Source of the DNA: an uncultured Clostridia bacterium
GTDB taxonomy: Bacteria; Bacillota; Clostridia; Christensenellales; Borkfalkiaceae
Reading direction: 5' to 3'
Length of the DNA stretch: 64,000 bases
Assembly (NCBI GenBank): GCA_934254815.1
Contig: CAKQME010000004.1
Location: 1 to 64,000, forward strand
Shown here: positions 43,698 to 52,343 of the stretch, in pieces
Layout: each line of letters starts with the position of its first letter
Position numbering within the stretch: the stretch's first letter is position 1
The notes under the pieces: model-generated
The model's database searches: none
Told to the model about the DNA's origin: nothing
Seen by the model: only the letters and a program-made list of their open reading frames with translations
Position numbers and translations under genes: made by a program

Positions 43698-44654
43698 GTG
43701 AAAATTGCAGTAATATCAAGCGGCGGCGACGCGCCGGGAATGAATGCCTGCATTCGGGCGATAACGAGATACGCGGACAATCGGGGTATAGAAGTCTGCG
43801 CTTTTTTGCGCGGCTATAAAGGTATACTCGAAGACGATTATATAGAATTAAATCGGAAAAGCGTGTCAAACGTGATACATACCGGCGGAACGTTTATTCA
43901 GACTGACAGGTGTAAGGAGTTTCGCGAAAGAAAGTATCGTGATAAAGCCGCCGAAATTTTGCGCGGGCATAACATAGACGCGTTGATAGTGATAGGCGGC
44001 GACGGCTCGTTTCACGGGGCGCTTGACTTATACAACGACGAAGACTTTAACGTTATGGCGATACCCGGCACGATAGATAACGACCTGGCATATACCGAAC
44101 TTACGCTCGGCTTCGATACCGCCGTGAATAACGTTCTCTGGGCTATAAATACGTTGAGAGATACAATGCAATCGCATAACAAGGTAACAGTTGTTGAAGT
44201 TATGGGCAGGCATTGCGGAGATATCGCTCTCCACGCCGGTATGACCGGCGGCGCGGAATATATACTTATTCCCGAAGTTCCTTACGATATGGATAAAATC
44301 TGTCGCGGTATTCGGCAAAGCGAAAAGCAGGGCAAACGCAGTAATCTGATAGTAATTGCCGAGGGCGCGTGCAGAATGGAAGATTTTTGCGCGGAATTCG
44401 AGAAGAAAACGGGAATAACGCCGAGACAGACGAGATTGGGCTTTATTCAGCGCGGCGGTTCGCCTACGCATATCGACAGATATATAGGCAGTTTGTTCGG
44501 CATTTATGCCGTAAAAGCCATAATAGAAAACAAACGTTGCCGCGCGATCGGCTTGAGACATTCTGATGTTTATGATATCGATATCGGCGAAGCTTTGAAA
44601 ACGGAAAAGACGGCGGATAAGGAACTGTATAAAGAGGTAATGGAAATAAAGTAA
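43698..44654 (+). CDS. pfkA: ATP-dependent 6-phosphofructokinase-type enzyme
   Basis: 318 residues from a GTG start with AGAGG 9 bases upstream. Motifs: 'SGGDAPGMNA', GGDGS (100-104; Gly at the last but one position fits ATP rather than pyrophosphate), TIDND (125-129, catalytic Asp127), 'VEVMGRHCGD' (Arg171) and 'IQRGGSP'. Numbering keeps step with E. coli PfkA. One difference stands out: where PfkA has Arg162 (SSHQR, a contact to the sugar 6-phosphate) this protein has Lys162 (QSHNK). Being the last gene of a sugar cluster, it may phosphorylate another ketose phosphate. Confidence 0.9.
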   Translation: MKIAVISSGGDAPGMNACIRAITRYADNRGIEVCAFLRGYKGILEDDYIELNRKSVSNVIHTGGTFIQTDRCKEFRERKYRDKAAEILRGHNIDALIVIGGDGSFHGALDLYNDEDFNVMAIPGTIDNDLAYTELTLGFDTAVNNVLWAINTLRDTMQSHNKVTVVEVMGRHCGDIALHAGMTGGAEYILIPEVPYDMDKICRGIRQSEKQGKRSNLIVIAEGACRMEDFCAEFEKKTGITPRQTRLGFIQRGGSPTHIDRYIGSLFGIYAVKAIIENKRCRAIGLRHSDVYDIDIGEALKTEKTADKELYKEVMEIK

Positions 44655-44670
44655 AACAGACGTGTGTAAA

Positions 44671-44717
44671 CCCGACAGACAACAGAAACGATGCGTTTCG
44701 GTTGTCTGTCGGGTTTT
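44671..44717 (+). terminator. Terminator at the end of the catabolic cluster
   Basis: CCCGACAGACAAC and GTTGTCTGTCGGG pair over 13 bp around an inner hairpin (AGAAACG / CGTTTCG) and are followed by TTTTTT. A strong intrinsic terminator 17 bases after the pfkA stop codon. Confidence 0.93.
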
Positions 44718-44847
44718 TTATGCCGTAATTTACGATTGCTGTTATTTAAAATATATAGGATTATGTTTTTTCAAGCCGTTTTTCCTTTGGTAAAATAACC
44801 GTTTATAGACGCGATGAAAAAATTTCAAAAAAATTTTCCGAAAAGTA

Positions 44848-44876
44848 TTGACAAACGCTATAATCGGGTGTATAAT
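44848..44876 (+). promoter_or_regulatory. Promoter of the second importer operon (GGGTG class)
   Basis: TTGACA (44848-44853), a 17-base spacer ending CGGGTG, TATAAT (44871-44876): both boxes are perfect. The start lies about 180 bases before the first gene. The leader (44883-45059) holds AACGCTCC (44955-44962), which could pair with GGAGGTT at the ribosome site (45048-45054). The rest of the 44718-45059 gap shows no gene; a 71-codon frame there overlaps the promoter and is not credible. Confidence 0.9.
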
Positions 44877-45059
44877 AAAATTAAGTTTTTAAAGTGTGTT
44901 AAAAAATTACCAAAAAAATACAAATCGAAGCGAAATATAATATTTGTTTACGGCAACGCTCCACCTTTTTTTGTGTCGTATGACAAAGAAAAATTCGTCG
45001 GATGTGTTTTTTTAGGTCTAATTATTTAACAGAGTTAAAAATATTACGGAGGTTATAAG

Positions 45060-46475
45060 ATGATGAAAAAGTTTTTGGCAATCTGTCTGGCTCTCGTCAC
45101 CGCGTGTTTTGCGATAAACTGCGGAGACGGAGGCGAAAACCACGGCAATTACGTCGCGACGCTGAAAATCGGCTATTACGAAGCGGGTTACGGCACGGAG
45201 TTTATGGAATATTGGACTACCGAATATAATAAAGCTCACCCCGACGAACAGATAAATTTCGAAATCGACCCTAATATAGGCGCGACGGTTATCGGTCCCG
45301 CGCTTCAGAATAACGCGGGTATTTGCGATATTTATTTGTCGCTCGCAACGAATTGGTACGGCTGGGCGAGATCGGGCTGGATAGAACCCCTCGACGATAT
45401 AGGCGATATGGTCAACCCCGACGGCGTTAAGTTCGACGACGCGTACACGCTCGATACATACCGTAATTTCGGTTACATAGACGGTCACAGATACGTTTTG
45501 TCGCAGTCGGGCGGTTCGCTCGGTAACGGTTTCGTTTATAGCGAAAAGTTGTTCAAACAACACGGCTGGAAAGTTCCCGAAACGGTAGACGAATTATATG
45601 AACTGGTTGAAACAATCAACAACGACCCCGTAAATACCGATAATAACCCCGATAACGACATCGCGCCGTTCGGCTGGGGCGGTCAGGTTATGGCTTATTG
45701 GGATACTGTCGTAAGTATGTGGTGGGCGCAGTACGAGGGCGAAGAATATATAGCCGATTTCTATAAAAACCCGTCGCCCGAAAAGTATCAGAACAGAGAG
45801 GGACTTAAAAAAGCTCTTAAAATCATAGAAGACCTTATCTGCACGGGCGAGGGAAAGGCGAAAAACTCTATGGAGGGCGCGATGGCTAAAAACCATCTGC
45901 TTATGCAAAAGGATTTCGTTCAGTATAAATCCGCTATGATTTCGGGTTATTACGGAATAATCAACGAAACAAAGGGTTATATCGACCCTGATTGCGACCT
46001 TAAAGTGTTCTTCCCCGCGATCGAGGGCGCGAAGACCGACGCAAACGGCAATCCCGTAATAATTAACGTAGCCGATTCTACAAAATGCGACTTTATGTTT
46101 ATCCCGTCGGCAAGCAAGGTTAAAGATTATGCCAAAAAATTCCTTGTCTGGATTTCTAATCGCGATTGCGCGAGCGCGTATATAAGATATACCGGCGGCG
46201 GTTCGCCCTATGCGTATAACGAAGAATCGTTAGGAGATATTCCTACGTTGCTTCGCTCGGTACTCGATATGGGTAAACAGTCTAACTTCAAGGTCGTCGA
46301 TATTTCTACCGACAACCCGATAACGAACATCGGCAAGATTACGATGTGGCCTGCCGGCGAGCCTTATACCTCGATGGTTCTCAACAATACTTCTCCTGCG
46401 GCAACCATAAGCGCGCAATATAATTTCGTTCGTGAAAAATGGACGGAGTGGGAGAAAGCTGCGGGGCTTAAATAA
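45060..46475 (+). CDS. ABC sugar importer, solute-binding lipoprotein
   Basis: 471 residues; lipoprotein signal with AINC (Cys21). Family 1 solute-binding protein: 'LKIGYYEAGYGTEFMEYWT', 'GWARSGWIEPLDDIGD', 'GGSLGNGFVYSEKLFKQHGW' and 'DFMFIPSASKVKDYAKKFL'. GGAGG lies 7 bases before the first ATG of an ATGATG pair. Followed by two permeases and again by no ATPase gene. It is only distantly like the binding protein at 20822, so a different oligosaccharide is expected. Confidence 0.92.
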   Translation: MMKKFLAICLALVTACFAINCGDGGENHGNYVATLKIGYYEAGYGTEFMEYWTTEYNKAHPDEQINFEIDPNIGATVIGPALQNNAGICDIYLSLATNWYGWARSGWIEPLDDIGDMVNPDGVKFDDAYTLDTYRNFGYIDGHRYVLSQSGGSLGNGFVYSEKLFKQHGWKVPETVDELYELVETINNDPVNTDNNPDNDIAPFGWGGQVMAYWDTVVSMWWAQYEGEEYIADFYKNPSPEKYQNREGLKKALKIIEDLICTGEGKAKNSMEGAMAKNHLLMQKDFVQYKSAMISGYYGIINETKGYIDPDCDLKVFFPAIEGAKTDANGNPVIINVADSTKCDFMFIPSASKVKDYAKKFLVWISNRDCASAYIRYTGGGSPYAYNEESLGDIPTLLRSVLDMGKQSNFKVVDISTDNPITNIGKITMWPAGEPYTSMVLNNTSPAATISAQYNFVREKWTEWEKAAGLK

Positions 46476-46477
46476 GT

Positions 46478-47452
46478 ATGACTTCCGTATTCAATCAAAC
46501 TAACGAAGAAATTCAGGAGTCGCTTAAAAGAGGCAGGAAAAAGCGGAAAATAAAACGGGCGATATTTATTATATCTATGATGATTATTCCCGTAATACAG
46601 TTTCTGATATTTTACGTCTATATCAACCTAAACAGTTTTCCGCTTGCATTTCAAAGCAAAAACGTCTATTTCAACAAGGTTGAATGGGTGGGCTGGCAGA
46701 ACTTTCGGAAAGTATTCAGAGAGATAAAGAACAACGGCGAAACGGGGACTCTCGGCAGGGCGATATTCAACTCGATTCTGTATTTCGTGTTCAATACGCT
46801 CATAATGACTCCGCTCACCATTCTTCTGGCGTTCTTCTTCTGGAAGAAGATGCCGGGGTATAAGATTTACAGGTTTACTTTCCTGTTGCCGAGCCTTATG
46901 CCGGGCGTAGTTCTGCCGATGTTGTTCAGCTTTATGCTCGACTCTTCCACGGGTGTGCTTACTCCGCTTTTTAGAGCTTTGGGCTTGGGAAAACTGGTAC
47001 CCGCAAACGGCTGGCTCGGAACTTACGAGACCGCGCAGGCAATGATTATATTCTATTTGTTCTGGTCTGGTTGCGGAGTAAGCATAATGCTTATGAGCGG
47101 AAATATAAACCGTTTGCCGACGGAAGTGTTCGAAAGCGCGAGATTAGACGGCGTAAACCTTTTTCAGGAACTCTGGTTTCTGGTAATACCTATGATATTG
47201 CCGCTCTTTTCGATAATGATAATATCGGGCGTAAATACCATACTCGGTATCTACCTGCCGCCTATGTTATTGACGAAAGGCGGACCCGGAGGGTCGACTA
47301 AGACTATCGCGTATCTCATAATGGATTGGACGACTCAGGGCGAGGAGGGCGTTGCCGCGGCGGCGGGCTTGCTGTTCAGCTGTATAGCGATACCGCTGGT
47401 GTTCGGGCTTAAAGCCGTTCTCGAAAAAATCACTCCGGAGGTGGAATATTGA
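46478..47452 (+). CDS. ABC sugar importer permease 1
   Basis: 324 residues beginning 2 bases after the binding-protein stop. A 30-residue basic N-terminus precedes six membrane spans; the EAA loop reads 'ESARLDGVNLFQELWFLVIP'. UgpA/MalF-like subunit of the second importer, overlapped at its end by the next gene. Confidence 0.92.
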   Translation: MTSVFNQTNEEIQESLKRGRKKRKIKRAIFIISMMIIPVIQFLIFYVYINLNSFPLAFQSKNVYFNKVEWVGWQNFRKVFREIKNNGETGTLGRAIFNSILYFVFNTLIMTPLTILLAFFFWKKMPGYKIYRFTFLLPSLMPGVVLPMLFSFMLDSSTGVLTPLFRALGLGKLVPANGWLGTYETAQAMIIFYLFWSGCGVSIMLMSGNINRLPTEVFESARLDGVNLFQELWFLVIPMILPLFSIMIISGVNTILGIYLPPMLLTKGGPGGSTKTIAYLIMDWTTQGEEGVAAAAGLLFSCIAIPLVFGLKAVLEKITPEVEY

Positions 47453-48372
47453 TTACCGATAAAAAGACTTTAAGAAAAGTCAGACGGCTTGAAAATAAAA
47501 TGGAAAAGCGTTCGGTAGGCGAAACGATATTTCTGTGGGTGCTTTGCGTGCTGTTCGCAATCTATACGATATCGCTGTTTTATCCGCTCTATTGGTCGAT
47601 TATCAATTCATTAAAGACAACCCGCGAATTTTTCAAATCGCCTTACGCGTTGCCGGGGCAGTATATCGACGGCGAACAGTTCCACGTCACGCTCGAAAAC
47701 TTCAAAGAGGCGTTGCAGGTAAAGGTGGGTAAGTCGAATCTGATACAGATGTTCGGCAACAGCCTTATCATAACTTTCGCCGCGCTGTTTATCGCGCTTA
47801 CGGAATGTACTATGACGGGTTACGTCCTTTCAATGTATAAATTCCCCGGAAGCAAAGCGATATATAACTTTATGATTCTTATAACGATGATACCGCTTGC
47901 GGGGTCTACTCCGTCGCTGTATAAGTTCTATTGTCAGACGGGGCTTTACGATACGCGAATAGGCGTAATACTGCTCTATACGGGCGGTTTCGGTTATCCG
48001 TTCATGTTGTTGTATAACTTCTTTTTAGGCGTGTCGTGGTCATACGGCGAGGCTGCTATGATAGACGGAGCTTCCGACTGGGGCGTGTTTTTCAGAATAA
48101 TGATGCCGCAGGCTCTCGGAATGGAACTCGCTATAGGCGTAATGTCGTTTATGGGTATTTACGGCGATTATACCAACCCGTATCTGTTTCTGAAAAGCCA
48201 CCCGACGTTGTCGGTAGGTATCACTTCGCTTAGCGACAGATTGCAGGGGCAGGGCAGATATCCCGCGGCTTTCGCGGCTATGCTCGTATCGTGCGTGCCG
48301 ACCTGGATATTCTATATCGTCACGAACAAAAAAATGTACGGTCTTAAAATAGACACGGGAATTAAAGGATAA
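47449..48372 (+). CDS. ABC sugar importer permease 2
   Basis: 307 residues from a TTG start that is supported by GGAGG 7 bases upstream and overlaps the previous stop (TTGA). Six spans and EAA loop 'EAAMIDGASDWGVFFRIMMP'. UgpE/MalG-like partner; ends 'YGLKIDTGIKG'. Importers with two such permeases and no own ATPase usually use a shared MsiK/UgpC-type ATPase coded elsewhere. Confidence 0.92.
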   Translation: MITDKKTLRKVRRLENKMEKRSVGETIFLWVLCVLFAIYTISLFYPLYWSIINSLKTTREFFKSPYALPGQYIDGEQFHVTLENFKEALQVKVGKSNLIQMFGNSLIITFAALFIALTECTMTGYVLSMYKFPGSKAIYNFMILITMIPLAGSTPSLYKFYCQTGLYDTRIGVILLYTGGFGYPFMLLYNFFLGVSWSYGEAAMIDGASDWGVFFRIMMPQALGMELAIGVMSFMGIYGDYTNPYLFLKSHPTLSVGITSLSDRLQGQGRYPAAFAAMLVSCVPTWIFYIVTNKKMYGLKIDTGIKG

Positions 48373-48388
48373 AAATAAAAGGAAAAAG

Positions 48389-49768
48389 ATGATGAACAAA
48401 TTTTTAAAAACCGGGGTCGCAGCGGTGCTTCTTGCGGCAAGTATAACGTGCGCGGCTTGCGCGGGAGGAAATTCTAAAGTGGTAAAGGGAATGCCGGATT
48501 ATTCGGCGGACGAAAATGTTAAAGAGTTTATGCTGGGCGGCTATTGCGCTCCGCATAGCGGGATTTTCAATAACGGCGTAGACGACGATTACGTTACGGA
48601 AGCCGCTTATAAACAAATGCGCGAAGCGGGGCTTGACTACATACTTACGCTTTACGACGTGTATTCTCCGAGCGACCCGTCGCAGATACTCAAACACCTC
48701 GATTACGCCGAAAAGGCGGGCGTAAAAGTGCTTGTCCGCTGGGATAGTATCGCGGGTATGGGCAGCTCTACCGTAGAAGAAATGGAAGCGGCTTTAAAGC
48801 CTATCAAGGATCATCCCGCGTTCTGGGGTATCTTTGCGAAAGACGAACCGTCTGCGTCCTGGTTCAACGACCTCGGAAGCGCGTGCGAAGTCTATAAAAA
48901 GGTTTGCCCCGATAAATATTATTACGTCAACCTGTTCCCCAACTATGCAAACATCGAGCAGCTCGGAACGGACAATTACAGAAAATACGTCAATCTTTAC
49001 TGCAATAAAGTCGATAACGGAATGATAATAGAGGATCACTATCCGTTCGGACATATTCAGGGTTCCGATAAATACGACGTAAACTCCGCATATCTTTCAA
49101 ACCTCGAAGTTATTCAGAAATACGCCAGATATTATAAGCGCGAACATTGGGAATACATTCAGGGCGAGACCTGCGGCAACGGTTTTAAAACGCCCGATTA
49201 TTACGATATGCGTTTCCAGATTTATACGAGCATGTGTTACGGCGTAATCAATATGCAGTATTTCTGCTATTTCTCCCCGTTTGCTGGCATGATAGGCGAA
49301 ACGGCTGCGTTTATCGACTGCGAGGGCAACCCCACCGATATCTATTACGGCGGACAGAAAATCAACGCTGAAATACATAAGTTCGATCACGTTTACCTTA
49401 ACTACGTCGATAATTACGTCGGAGTTATGACCAAAATCGGCAGCAAGAACGAAAAAGGCGCGCAACCCGCGTTCGAGGGGCTGACAGAAACAATAAGTTC
49501 GCACGAGAGAATTGCGAGTTTCGAAGCCGAACAAGACGCGATTATAGGCGCGTATAAAGACAAAGACGGTCGCGACGGATTTATGGTCTGCAACTATACC
49601 GTACCGGCATACAGAATCAAAAATAAAGTATCTTTCAAATTTAATGATTGCGACGGCGTTATTTACTATCGCGAGGGCGAGTATAACTTCGTCGAAGCTA
49701 AAAAAGGCGCGTTCGAGATCGAACTCGACGCAGGCGAGGGAATATTCGTTATACCCGTAAAGAGATAA
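48389..49768 (+). CDS. Lipoprotein with glycoside hydrolase-like TIM barrel
   Basis: 459 residues; signal with CAAC (Cys24). The mature protein is a barrel of clan GH-A flavour: 'EFMLGGYCAPHSGIFN', 'QMREAGLDYILTLYDVYSP', 'HPAFWGIFAKDEPSASWFND' with an Asp-Glu at the usual acid/base place, and 'WEYIQGETCGNGF' with a second Glu that could be the nucleophile. A short beta domain ends it (GVIYYREGEYNFVEA). Anchored outside the membrane in the importer operon, so likely a glycosidase acting before uptake. Family number not assignable by eye. Confidence 0.75.
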   Translation: MMNKFLKTGVAAVLLAASITCAACAGGNSKVVKGMPDYSADENVKEFMLGGYCAPHSGIFNNGVDDDYVTEAAYKQMREAGLDYILTLYDVYSPSDPSQILKHLDYAEKAGVKVLVRWDSIAGMGSSTVEEMEAALKPIKDHPAFWGIFAKDEPSASWFNDLGSACEVYKKVCPDKYYYVNLFPNYANIEQLGTDNYRKYVNLYCNKVDNGMIIEDHYPFGHIQGSDKYDVNSAYLSNLEVIQKYARYYKREHWEYIQGETCGNGFKTPDYYDMRFQIYTSMCYGVINMQYFCYFSPFAGMIGETAAFIDCEGNPTDIYYGGQKINAEIHKFDHVYLNYVDNYVGVMTKIGSKNEKGAQPAFEGLTETISSHERIASFEAEQDAIIGAYKDKDGRDGFMVCNYTVPAYRIKNKVSFKFNDCDGVIYYREGEYNFVEAKKGAFEIELDAGEGIFVIPVKR

Positions 49769-49776
49769 GGAGATAA

Positions 49777-52125
49777 ATGATGAAAAAAATAAACGTATTG
49801 TTTGCAGGCGCGCTGGCATTGACGGTTGCGTTGGGCGTGTGTTTCGGCGGAACGACCGCCAAGAAAGCGGACGCGGCAAGCCTCAAAACCAACATCTTCA
49901 ACGAGATGCTCGAAGAGGATAATTTAGAAGATAACAACAAGTGGATAACGCTTAAAAAAGACTCTGCTATCGACGTTAAAAACATAGGTAAAGAAAATCT
50001 GCATTATACCGCCGACGCGACGGCTAATATGATAGTTTTACAGCAGAACGAAAAAATCACTCTCGGCAAAAATCAGTACGTCGAGTATACCGTCACCTTT
50101 GAGGGAATGATTTCTGCGGCTGTTATAGATTTTGCTTTCGTCTCGGATAAACTTGCCGAAAATTCTACGCTCGATGACGTAGACGGCGTATCGTTTTACG
50201 CCAACCCCGCATGGATGCAAGGTTGCCTTAACACTCATTCCGATATTAAATTAGGCGGCGGCTGGGGCAATACCGGCGAAGCCAATACGGTTATGGGGTT
50301 GCAGTGGGTCAACGGTAACGCGGCGTTAGGTTCGAGAAACCCCTCAAGCGGCAAATACGCGTGGAAAATTCGCGTATATGACGACGGAACGACTTTCTAT
50401 TACATTGCCGACGCGTATTCGGATAACTGGTTTATGACCGCGGTGGTCGGCTATTTGCCTGTACCTAACAGCGGTTGGGAGAAAGTCGCGGGCTTCGAAC
50501 CCGTAAAAGAGGGCTATCCGACAATCAGGGTAAGAAACGCTTCCGAAATATTTATCGGGCAGGCTGAAACGGGAGTTTACGATTATACCGAACAGATGTC
50601 CGCCGCGGGCTCGGTGGACGGTACGCTAAACGGCAACAAGATTATCGATAAAATAGATAATGCGGAAAACGCGGTATTCAAACCCGTGACGGGCGGTATA
50701 GGTATGAAATCCGCCTTGAAAGCGATAGCTGTTGAAAACTGCGCCGCCGACGATTTGCTCGTAAAAAAGACCAAACTCAGCGCGCCCGCCAATTCGTACG
50801 CGACAAAAGTTTACGAACTCGAAAACGAACTCGTGGTTGATACTACCGGAACGGCTGAAGCGGTTATGTATATAGGTTCGTCGTCTCAGAAAGATTTCTC
50901 CGACGCGACGGCGCTCCGTTTCACTTCGAATAACGGCAGACTTACGCTTACCGTCGACGGCAAAGCTGCCGAACTCGACGCGTATAACGGCGATAAATTC
51001 GTAATGACTATCGTCACCGACGGCAGTTGGAATAACGACGTTTACGTCGGCGGCAAAAAGGCGTTGTCTTTCGAAAAGAATATTTCCGATAAGTATATCG
51101 CGTTCGGCACTAAAGGCGTAAACGCCGACAATAAGGCGATTATCGGCGTATGCGGCGCGGCTTATAAACGTTACGATTATCAACAGGGTAAAGGCGGAGA
51201 TTTCACCGAAACTTTTGATAACGGCAAATATAATAAAGCCAATATGGCGTTTGCATACAGAGTGGAAGATTTGCAGAACTATATGTACGCCGATAAAGCC
51301 AACGGCAGACTAACTATAGCAAACGTCGGTTACACTGGCGTAATTTCCACAAAGCAGGCTTACGGCGATTTCGATTTCACTTTCGAAATAGCGACGCTCG
51401 ACACTACTAAACTCGACGACGGTTCCGAAGCTCCTTGTAACTTTATGATAAGCTGGGGCAGAGCGGCTGCCGAGTCCGATTACGCTTCCGGCGGTTGCGG
51501 CGCATATCTCGTATGGGGTAACGACCTTAACATTATGGGCAATAAAGACGTGACGTATGCCGAGGGTTACGGCGCGTGGTGCAATTTCGACATGCCTACC
51601 GATAAAACGGACGAAGCGGGCAACCCGCTCGGCAGATCGAACAGTCTTTGGGATTATAACTTTTCCGAGGGCAACCTTGTGTTCAGAACGATAAAGAAAG
51701 ATCATCGCGTCGAGATTTATCTGTACACGGCGGAAAGCGAAGAAAACGCTCAGTCGAGAACAAAACCCGTCTGCGTGCTTGAAAACGATTATTCTTACGG
51801 TTACGTCGGTATCTGCGGCGTTCCCACCGGTAAGCCGATGTCGATGCAACTCGATTCTTTCTCGATAAAGAATCTTGACGAACATAAAGCGGATAAATTG
51901 ATCGTCGGTACCGACGCGGATATTACCGATCTCGACTTCACGCCCGATAATAGCGACGACGATATCAAAGACCCGTTCGAAGATGAAAGTAAAAACAGCG
52001 GAAGCTCCGAAGAATCGAAAAACTCGTCGTCCTGTAAAGGCGGAGTCGAACTTCCCGTACTTCTCATGTGCGTATTCGGCGGCATGACATTAACGTATGC
52101 GTTGAAACGCAGAAAAAAACAATAA
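49777..52125 (+). CDS. Membrane-anchored surface protein with WGN module (one copy)
   Basis: 782 residues: signal peptide (1-34, ending DAAS), a beta module at about 60-270 with 'FYANPAWMQGCLN', GWGN near residue 162, 'WVNGNAALGS' and 'IRVYDDGTTFYYIADA', a second beta domain at about 340-460, and a jelly-roll-like domain at about 470-705. A Ser/Glu-rich linker leads to a C-terminal anchor: CKGGV, a hydrophobic stretch and KRRKKQ. There is no LPXTG. AAGGAG precedes the start. By architecture a glycan-binding surface protein; the same module occurs twice in the next gene. Confidence 0.75.
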   Translation: MMKKINVLFAGALALTVALGVCFGGTTAKKADAASLKTNIFNEMLEEDNLEDNNKWITLKKDSAIDVKNIGKENLHYTADATANMIVLQQNEKITLGKNQYVEYTVTFEGMISAAVIDFAFVSDKLAENSTLDDVDGVSFYANPAWMQGCLNTHSDIKLGGGWGNTGEANTVMGLQWVNGNAALGSRNPSSGKYAWKIRVYDDGTTFYYIADAYSDNWFMTAVVGYLPVPNSGWEKVAGFEPVKEGYPTIRVRNASEIFIGQAETGVYDYTEQMSAAGSVDGTLNGNKIIDKIDNAENAVFKPVTGGIGMKSALKAIAVENCAADDLLVKKTKLSAPANSYATKVYELENELVVDTTGTAEAVMYIGSSSQKDFSDATALRFTSNNGRLTLTVDGKAAELDAYNGDKFVMTIVTDGSWNNDVYVGGKKALSFEKNISDKYIAFGTKGVNADNKAIIGVCGAAYKRYDYQQGKGGDFTETFDNGKYNKANMAFAYRVEDLQNYMYADKANGRLTIANVGYTGVISTKQAYGDFDFTFEIATLDTTKLDDGSEAPCNFMISWGRAAAESDYASGGCGAYLVWGNDLNIMGNKDVTYAEGYGAWCNFDMPTDKTDEAGNPLGRSNSLWDYNFSEGNLVFRTIKKDHRVEIYLYTAESEENAQSRTKPVCVLENDYSYGYVGICGVPTGKPMSMQLDSFSIKNLDEHKADKLIVGTDADITDLDFTPDNSDDDIKDPFEDESKNSGSSEESKNSSSCKGGVELPVLLMCVFGGMTLTYALKRRKKQ

Positions 52126-52160
52126 ACGGTTGACGACAGGATTGTTCTGTTGAGTTAATC

Positions 52161-52286
52161 GACGTCGTATTGTCTTGTTTATCGCGGCAAATTTTGTCGG
52201 GAAATTGATTTGCATACCCAAAATCCCGTTTTTCGGAATATGCGGTAAAAATCGCTTCTTGTAAACCGCTCAAGACAATACGCGTC
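52161..52286 (+). ncRNA. Candidate structured leader RNA
   Basis: In the 218-base gap before the 920-residue protein, 52161-52177 (GACGTCGTATTGTCTTG) pairs with 52271-52286 (CAAGACAATACGCGTC) over 16 bp with one bulge. Inside the 93-base loop are further helices: CGGGA/TCCCG (52198-52202 with 52224-52228) or, as an alternative, GCATA/TATGC (52212-52216 with 52239-52243), and GCGGT/ACCGC (52242-52246 with 52265-52269). No T-run follows. I recognise no known riboswitch. Direction is assumed from the downstream gene, 57 bases on. Confidence 0.5.
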
Positions 52287-52343
52287 GCAAACTCTCAATA
52301 ATAATCCTTTCCGATAAAAAAACATATTATTCAGGAGGAAAAA

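Noticed and set aside
44814..45029. A 71-residue basic protein ahead of the second importer operon
   Set aside because: The frame spans a perfect sigma-A promoter, has no ribosome site and shows A/T-driven composition (many Lys, Phe, Asn); it is leader sequence.
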